Of a stretch of DNA of 64,000 nucleotides, positions 57,245 to 64,000 are shown in pieces. The position numbers and the translations under genes were made by a program. Below the pieces are notes generated by a model, which saw nothing but the letters and a program-made list of their open reading frames with translations, had not been told where the DNA came from and did no database searches. Numbering within the stretch: position 1 is the stretch's first letter; each line of letters begins with the position of its first letter. This DNA is from Edaphochlamys debaryana (taxonomy: Eukaryota; Chlorophyta; Chlorophyceae; Chlamydomonadales), in contig JAEHOE010000053.1 in the NCBI GenBank assembly GCA_016858145.1, positions 676,350 to 740,349 of the forward strand, given 5' to 3'.

Positions 57245-59437
57245 GTGAGCCCAGGCACCGCCTGCGTCTTTGCTCGCCGATTTGCTTCCGACTTGTCTTT
57301 CGTCCGCTGGCGCCGCGCGCTACGGACTTTCAGACTCAATCGCTCCGGGCTCCGCCCGCGCTGCGATCTGGCTTCCAAGGAGGTTTCTAGGAAGTCTAAG
57401 CAACAGACTGCGTCTGGTGCTGATAGGCGTGGGCCCGCGGCCGCGCCTCTGCCGATTCCTCAGCTCACGCCTGTGTCCACGACCGCGAGTCGAGCTGCGG
57501 CGCGCGAGCTCCGTAGGCAAGAAGAGCAGGAGGCTAATCTCCCGATCGATCGTTTGGCTGCCCTGCTGAACGCCCGAAACGCAGGTACTCCCATACGCTC
57601 GGCACCTGCAAGCCCAACTCGCGGACGAGGCTTTGCTGACCCGCGAACGGCTACAACTGCTCTTCGCGGCAACCCGCTATTTGAGCAAGACCCCACCGGC
57701 TCCGCCGGTGCGGGGCCGTCGAACTCCGGAGGCTCCGGTGAGCCTCAACATCGTCGCGCGCCTTCGGCCGACCTCGCGACTGAGCCAACCTGCAACGGCG
57801 TTGCAGGTCCTTCTGGCTCCAACTCCGGTGGCAGCGCTGCTGGAGCGTCTTCGGGACCGGGCCCCGCCCGCGTTCCCTCTCCGCCAGCCCCGCAGCCCTC
57901 GGCTGCGGGGGCTCTACCTGCACTCACCGAAGAGCTCGGACATCGCCTGCCGGCACCGCCCGACGCCCCTGGTGAGCAACAAGATCTCGGCCCAGGCCCC
58001 GCCCCGGCCGATCAAGCACAGCCTCCCCAGCCTGCGGCTGCGGGGGCTCTAGACTTAGCACCTGCTGAGGAGGGCGACGGGGAGCAACCTCCTCCCGCCC
58101 CGGCGCTGCCTGCGCCGGCACCTGCTGCCCAGCTAGCTCCCCGGGCTCCGCCCAGGTGGAGTGAAGACGAAGGCATGGGCGACCGCAACTGCCCCAGCTT
58201 TGATGCTAAGCCAACTTCCCTTCCCGCCTTCCTGCAGTCCGCTCGCCTGTTCGTCAAGCAGTGGGCCATGAGCGACCGAGGCGACAACAAGGCCCTGATA
58301 GCCGAGCTCATCCTCGCTGGCATGGCCGGTGGGCTCACCAAGGATGGGGGCAACAACCTCAACCTGGTCGTGCAAGGCTGGTGCGCGACCGAGGGCGCCG
58401 AGGCCCTGACTGAGCACAAGGACAAGTGGACCCTGCTCCACGCCGGCGTCGCCAATCCCCCCGAGTACAAGGGCCAGGCCAAGCTCCCTGACCTCAAGCT
58501 CGACGCCTGCGAGTACCTGCTGGAGGCCCTGGCCAAGAAGTTCGGCCGCGAGGACCCCACGTCCAAGAAGAGCTACGACAACTTCGGCGTCGAGCCCCTC
58601 GAGGACCCCATGACGGCGGGCGCCCGCTTCCTCTCCATCGTCAGGCCCATCAGCGAGGCCAGCATCTCGAGGCGCGTCCGCACCGAGCGCTGGCTCCGGG
58701 CCGTCATGGAGTCGCACTGGGTCAAGGCCAGCTTCATGAATGACACCATCAAGGTCAGCTACCTGGGCAAGGAGGACAGCGACCCCACCGCCTGGGACCT
58801 CGCTAAGGCCATTGTCCGCTGCCACGAAATCTACAGTGCCTTCCGGGTCGAGCAGGAGGCCGCCGACAGCAAGGTCAAGGACCCCAAGAAGTTCAAGGCG
58901 TTCGCCACGTCTGCTGGCCCCGTCTCCGAGAGCACCAGTGCCCCCGGCGTGGGCTCGGCTGACATCGCCCGCCTCTCGTCGCAGATTGAGCGCATGGCCA
59001 ACAGCGTCTCGGCTCTGGCCACGCACTCCGGTCGCCAGGACCACGGCAAGGGCTACGGCGGCCAGGCGGGCGGGCGCCAGCAGCAGCAGCAGTCGAGCGG
59101 CGGCAGCAAGCCCCGCTGGCCCAAGGCGGAGCCCGGCCCCGCCACCGGCTCCACGGGCGACTGCTCCTTCTGCAACGCCAAGCACCACTCGGTGGACTTC
59201 TGCACGGCCAACGCCAAGGCCGGCAACCTGACGGCGCTTCCCGGCCACCCCAAGTCCATCAACATGGACAACGCCTGGGCGGAGCTGGTCCGCAAGAAGC
59301 CGGAGTACGCGGTGCTGCTCTCGGCGCCGCGCCAGCAGCAACCGCAGGGCGACCGCCCCCCGCAGGCAGGACTACGCCAAGCCCAAGGACAACAACCGAG
59401 GCAAGGGCAACCCGCAGCATGCGGCCTACGCTGCTGA
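57245..59437 (+). CDS. Gag-like protein with CCHC zinc knuckle
   Basis: The open frame is about 730 codons. No ATG occurs in it before 58174 (MGDRNCPSFDAKPTSLPAF), so translation begins either there or by a route I cannot see; the frame's nominal start at 57245 is GTG. The first 300 codons are disordered and Pro/Ala/Gly-rich. From 58190 a helical, capsid-like region follows (LQSARLFVKQWAMSDRGDNK; LDACEYLLEALAKKFGRED; SIVRPISEASISRRVRTERW). Near 59160 comes a zinc knuckle, CSFCNAKHHSVDFC, which fits C-x2-C-x4-H-x4-C exactly and is typical of retroviral and retrotransposon nucleocapsids. The C-terminal few residues after about 59360 are probably read in the wrong frame because of a frameshift in a C run. 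It would package element RNA. Confidence 0.68.
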   Translation: MSPGTACVFARRFASDLSFVRWRRALRTFRLNRSGLRPRCDLASKEVSRKSKQQTASGADRRGPAAAPLPIPQLTPVSTTASRAAARELRRQEEQEANLPIDRLAALLNARNAGTPIRSAPASPTRGRGFADPRTATTALRGNPLFEQDPTGSAGAGPSNSGGSGEPQHRRAPSADLATEPTCNGVAGPSGSNSGGSAAGASSGPGPARVPSPPAPQPSAAGALPALTEELGHRLPAPPDAPGEQQDLGPGPAPADQAQPPQPAAAGALDLAPAEEGDGEQPPPAPALPAPAPAAQLAPRAPPRWSEDEGMGDRNCPSFDAKPTSLPAFLQSARLFVKQWAMSDRGDNKALIAELILAGMAGGLTKDGGNNLNLVVQGWCATEGAEALTEHKDKWTLLHAGVANPPEYKGQAKLPDLKLDACEYLLEALAKKFGREDPTSKKSYDNFGVEPLEDPMTAGARFLSIVRPISEASISRRVRTERWLRAVMESHWVKASFMNDTIKVSYLGKEDSDPTAWDLAKAIVRCHEIYSAFRVEQEAADSKVKDPKKFKAFATSAGPVSESTSAPGVGSADIARLSSQIERMANSVSALATHSGRQDHGKGYGGQAGGRQQQQQSSGGSKPRWPKAEPGPATGSTGDCSFCNAKHHSVDFCTANAKAGNLTALPGHPKSINMDNAWAELVRKKPEYAVLLSAPRQQQPQGDRPPQAGLRQAQGQQPRQGQPAACGLRC

Positions 59438-62400
59438 GGGCCCTCGCCGTACCTGCAGTCCCAGGCTCCGCCTGCGGCGCTGCACTACGGCCAGGGTCCC
59501 GCGTCCTACGGCTACGGCTACGGCTACTCCACGCCGCCGCCCCTCGTCGTACGGCCACAGCTACGGCTACGGCCAGGGCCCTCAGGCTCCGCCTGCAGGT
59601 GCCTTCGCGTCCTCGGCCTCCTTCCGGGCCCCGGCGGCCCCGCCGCCCGGTGTGCCGCCGCCACCGTCCTGGCCCATGGGCTTCGGGGCTCCGCCTTTCT
59701 CGCACCCACCGCCATCCTCGTACGCGCCGAGCACGGCGTCCGCTCTGCACACGGACGTTCTCTCGGTGGCCCAGCACCCGTACAACAGTACGTTCGTCAC
59801 GTACGTGGAGTACGGCACCCCCGGCGCAGCCCTGGCCACGTCGGCTTCGGTCTCCCAGCTGGGGGGGGGTATGAGCGCGTGCAACAGCGTCGGCACCTTC
59901 GCCAGCAAGGAGACCGGCCCCGCCGTGTCCCCGACTGGGCCGCCAACGCCAATCCAGGGCCAGACCGTGTGGCCGCCGCAGGCCCCCTCGGCCTTCAACA
60001 CCACCAAGGAGCCTATGCCTGCCAGCTTCCGGCAGCTGCCCCCCGGGCCGCTGCCCAGCTCCATGCGCCTGCCGCCCGTGGAGCAGGTCTCCTTCTCGCA
60101 CATGAAGGACGGCAGCTCTAACGTCCGCTTCGGCCCCATGGCTCCGGGCAAGACGGCGGCGGCGCTCGAGATCCTGGGCAAGATGATGGCCGAGCTGCTG
60201 GATCTGCTCAAGGCCCCCGAGGTGGTGCCCGAGGCCTCCGCCCTCGCCTGCTCATCTACGGGCCGCCACCGCCGGCTCCAAGATGAGGAGATCAAGCAGT
60301 ACCTGAAGAGCGAGCTCGCCAGCTCCCTTCACTACGTCGACAACAGCGACCCCAAGCGCGGCGCTGGCCTGCTCAAGGCCGACGGCACCCTGATCTTCCT
60401 CCCGGCATCGGGCCAGACACCATGTGCAACACGGTGGGTCTGATGGTCCAGAGCCTGTACGAAAACCTTGGCGTCAAGCTGGAGCCCTTGTAACGCCGGC
60501 GTCAAGTCCTGCGCCAGAGCAGCCGACACCCTCGGCATCGCCCGCGTATGGAACGTCATCACGCCTGGCACCGCGTCGAGCTGCGCGTCTGCGGGGACTT
60601 CCTGGTCGTCCCCGACGACTGGGCGGCCGGCCTCTTCACCATGCTGTGGGGCGGGCCCCTCTTCCACCAGTGCGGCATGCTGTACGACTACTACCCGCGG
60701 CCCGCACCTCCGCTTCCGCTCCGGGCTGCACCAGGGCGACGAGACCATCAACGGCCACGTCGGCGCTGGTTCCGGCCCCGCCGGAGCTGGAGAAGGTGGC
60801 AGCCTCGCTCCGCGCCTGCTACGCCACCGGCCCTGCTGCCCTCTGAGCCCTCGCCACCCCCGGTGGACGAGGCCGAGGGCCCGGCTCAAGACCGTCTCCG
60901 TGCACATCCCCACCGTACGGTTCGATCCCAGCGACTGCGCTCGCCGCTGGCGTCTGCGCTGGGGCTGAGCGACCGCCGCATTCGCATATGGGACTGGAGC
61001 CCCGCGGACGGCGCCAGCGTGGCCTTCGCCACCAGCCTCGACACTGCGGAGGAGCTGGACGAGGAGGAGATGCTCGTGTACGAGGACGAGGAGCTGGCGG
61101 AGGCTGACGCGCGTGGGAGCTGTCAGGGCCCCAACTCGAGGAGGTGGAGCCGCAACCACACCCAAGTGCCTACGTCCGCCGCCTCGGCTCCGCCGAAGGG
61201 GGGCCCCGAGGTCCAGGCCCTGGCTACGCACGACCCACCCACGACGCCCCGCCTCATCCCGAGATGAAGGGCGTCAGTCCAGCCGCGGCCGCTCCCGCTC
61301 CCGCGACCGAGGTGCTGAGAGCCGAGGGCCGTGACCACGAGCGCGAGCGTTCAGGTGACCGTCAACCCCGCCGCAGTGGCAGTGGTGGAGCTGGCGGCCG
61401 CCGACCTTCGGGCTCTCCACAGAAGGTCCCGCAGCCGATCCCCTGGGACGCATGGACGGCTCTCAGGCTCACGCCGCCCCTGCACCCTCTGCAGCTGTCT
61501 GCGCGAGGCGACGAAGCTGCAGGCTTACCGAGATCTGGCCGTCTACCCCCGGTCACGAGAACTACCGAGGTGCTGGCCCCAGGCTCGGCAACCCGCTGCG
61601 CTACCCACCTTGGTTGCGGCACAGCCAGGACTACTGCCTGCTGCACGCCTTGCTGGGCGGACCCACGCTGCTGCGGTGGACCCCGGAGCTGCAGGACTCG
61701 CTCGGCAGCCTGGACATCAAGGGCTTCTTCCAGCCCATTAACGAGGTCGATCTGCAACCATGGCCCTGAGGACCTGCCTGCGCTCCCCTGGCCAAGGCGT
61801 ACGACCGAGGGTGACAAGCAGCTTCGCCATGAGTGCCGGTGGACGGAGGAGGTGCTGGCGCGCATGGGTCCCGACCTAGATCGCCCCCAGGGTCTCCGTC
61901 TACCGCCAGAGTGAGCGCCCGTCCACTCCAGTACCTACTTCATCGGTGCGTACATCGACTGGTGCCGTAAGCTCCGGGACTGGCTCGCCTTCAAGGGGCA
62001 GACCATCGGCTGGCGGGAGCAGCGACCGCTCCCGGCACCTCAGCCTGCCCCGCCACCGCCTCGCAAGGAGCGCAGCCGGCCCCCTGAGGTGCCCCCTGCC
62101 GCAGCCGCCGGGCCCTCGACCTCGGCGACGCCCCCAGCACGACGCCGCGGCGGCGGGTCCCAGCGGCAGCGCCCAGGTGCGCAAACCGAGAAGCGCTTGA
62201 GGCTGGCGCCCAAGCCCCGCCTGCGGTGCCCTCGCCCAAGCGCCAAGCGACCGCGATCCCCGCGACTCGGGCTCCGCCCGCAGCTCCGGAGGGTGGCAGC
62301 TTCGGCGGACCAAGGCCCGCGTCCCGCGGGGGCCGAGCTAGCCCCCAAGGCCCCGGTGCTGACTGCGGCTCTGGCGTCGCGGGTACCCTTACCTGCCGCC

Positions 62401-63984
62401 ACCGCTGCCCTGCCCCAATAGTCCGCGATGCCCTCGTGCCTCCGCTACCGGCCGAGCAACCTGGTTCGGACCCCCAAGCCCTGCCGGCCAGCCCAGCAGG
62501 CCTACATGTGGCGCCGGGCTTCGGCCATCATGGTAGGAGACGTGATCTTCGGCGAAGGCTGCGCGGACACGTATCAGCGCTATACGGAACGCGAAGCCGC
62601 GGTCGCCCTGCCGAGGCCGCCGCCTCCCGTCTGCGTCCTGGCATCCGCCTGCTACCACGGGTCCTCACTCACTGACGACGTCACGCCCATGGACCGCAAC
62701 GACCTGTGCACCGGTCTGCTGTTTGGCGACAACGAGCGATCCCGGTGGGAGTCACAAGGCTCCCCAAGATCGAGATCACGTGCGCGGGGTTCGACATCAC
62801 GTCGGCGTCGTACAGCGTCGACATGGGCTCACGGGGCATGCTGCCTCATGCGGCAAGACCTCTTCAACGGCGTCCCGTCGCCGTGCTGCAAGACACAGCG
62901 TCACTACGCCGGTCTCTACCACGAAGACGAGGTGATCAAGGTCTTCGGAGCGCGCGGTGTCAAGAAGTCGTTGCTACTCCACCAAGCGCACGGCACGCGA
63001 GAGTACGCATCTTCATCAACGGCACCCTGGGATGCGGACGGCCGCCCCAGGTGAACCCGCAGCGATCATGGTGCAAGTGCCCGTAGCACCCGTCCTGCCC
63101 GTGGAGGACCCTGCCCTACGGCATAGGTTGGGCGCCCATCCTCTCCTGCTGCGGGCCAAACATCAGCGTCCGCACCTCAGGCGACGAGTACTGGCTGAGC
63201 TACCCCGTCGACGACACCGCCTCCTGGCGCACTCGGCTCTGGGCTCTGCAAACCGGTACACGGACAACGCCATCCGCTTTGCGCCCTAGCGTCAGCCCCG
63301 GATTCGAGCAGGGGGGGGGGTTAGAGTCCGAGCCGAGTCGGAGCCCGAGCCCGAGTCCAAGCTCTCCTCGTCGCAAAGCTGCTCGAGCCGGCCCCGCCGC
63401 TCGCGGCCAGCCAGGGGACGAGCAAACCCGCAACTATGCCAGTGGTGACTCCGGCCCCGGCCCCGCCGGCGAGGGGGATGGAAGGCGATGCCCGACAGCA
63501 GGTGCTGTGCGACTCCGCGCCAGCTGCCCTTAGGGTCAAGGCCAACACCCCCGCCAAGCGCAGCATCAAACGGCACCCGGCGCCGCGGTCTCAGCCCCGC
63601 TGCGGAGCCCCTCGAGGATGGTGAGTCCCAGGCTCCCGGCACCGCCGGTTGCAGGTCGGGGCCAAGGCCTCAGCTTCCTCCCGGCGCAAGGCTGATTGAC
63701 CATGACGTCTACGGGTGTCCGTCGCTCGTGCCCTGCACCTGCTATGCGATCTCGGTGCCCGCACTATTGCTTACGGCGAAACCAACTTCGGCATCGGGTT
63801 CCCTCCCGCACTGCCCCAGGGCCCATCCGCGGCCTGATCGCGGCCCAGCCCTGTCTACGGCCCCGTGCAGCCGTACGACACCTTCGGTGCCAACACCACC
63901 GACACCGAGGATGAGGACTGGCACTCGACCAGCAGTGAGGAGGAGTCTGATGATGACGGGGAGCTAGACGAAGCAGCTGGATGA
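59355..63984 (+). pseudogene. Frame-disrupted downstream part of the retroelement polyprotein
   Basis: Protein-like sequence continues after Gag but changes frame near 59360, 59440, 59542, 60415, 60488, 60560 and 60700, and several times more to 63860. Recognisable pieces by position are a Tyr/Gly-rich linker (59500-59560, SYGYGYGYS) and a stretch that could be an aspartic protease (60416-60690: CNTVGLMVQSLYENLGVKLE, VELRVCGDFLVVPDDWAAG, FTMLWGGPLFHQCGMLYDYY). The canonical Asp-Thr/Ser-Gly is not intact. Later come an aromatic segment (63115-63250: YGIGWAPILSCCG, DEYWLSYPVDDTASWRTRLW) and an acidic tail (63895-63984, TEDEDWHSTSSEEESDDDG). Most breaks fall at C or G runs. They may be genuine decay or unpolished assembly errors in a multi-copy repeat. 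Confidence 0.5.
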
Positions 63985-64000
63985 CTGGATGGAGCACGTC

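Larger units (their letters stand above)
57245..64000 (+). mobile_element. Retroelement-like polyprotein region, continuing past the window edge
   Basis: A Gag-like frame with a zinc knuckle (57245-59437) is followed by at least 4.5 kb of coding-like sequence whose frame changes many times (59355-63984). Sequence composition, Pro/Ala-rich linkers and the Gag-then-protease-like order suggest an LTR retroelement. No reverse transcriptase, RNase H or integrase signature is visible before position 64000, and no terminal repeat can be paired. The 5' limit is unknown and could lie in 56200-57200. Confidence 0.6.

Overview
The window is nuclear DNA from a volvocalean green alga, most likely Chlamydomonas or a close relative. 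This rests on very GC-rich exons, many short introns with GTGAG/GTGCG donors and C-rich tracts before CAG acceptors, Ala/Gly/Pro-rich linkers, TGTAA polyadenylation signals, and RRxLLQ motifs in a secreted protein. I see no rRNA, tRNA, CRISPR array or bacterial-type operon. All exon coordinates were read by eye from splice consensus, reading-frame phase and family similarity. Almost all reconstructed genes close in phase from start to stop, which argues that the assembly is accurate in the host genes.

Layout. 1-3563 (+): 3' part of an XMAP215/MOR1 microtubule-associated protein. 4353-7099 (-): class I SAM methyltransferase with an NPPY motif. 7619-11635 (+): plastid-type iron-containing redox enzyme of the heme-oxygenase-like fold, divergent from the methyltransferase. 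12342-15657 (-): secreted low-complexity protein built from RRxLLQ repeats, itself an internal duplication. 16205-34028: an array of five related genes, one on minus (16205-20836) and four in tandem on plus (21380-23900, 24534-27004, 27942-30340, 31326-34028). They appear to encode organelle-targeted helical-repeat proteins that look mTERF-like, although I cannot assign the family firmly. The middle two are a recent duplication of about 3.4 kb. 34887-38884 (-): PDCD2/TSR4-type ribosome-biogenesis protein. 39406-48782 (+): CASTOR/POLLUX-type ion channel with 23 exons and four apparent GC-AG introns. 50182-56036 (+): receptor-like protein kinase with signal peptide, ectodomain, one membrane helix and a complete kinase domain. 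57245-64000 (+): retroelement-like sequence with a Gag-like protein carrying a CCHC knuckle, followed by coding sequence that jumps frame repeatedly at short C/G runs and continues to the window edge.

How the parts relate. Most neighbours are functionally unrelated housekeeping genes in divergent or convergent pairs with short spacers. The exception is the 18-kb paralog array, which is the best candidate for an undescribed lineage-specific gene family. It shows conserved exon lengths and phases, a tiny phase-2 first exon beginning Met-Ala-Leu, probable organelle targeting sequences, an AT-hook-like N-terminal extension on the inverted member, and a C-terminus in one member that has run into a 27-bp minisatellite.
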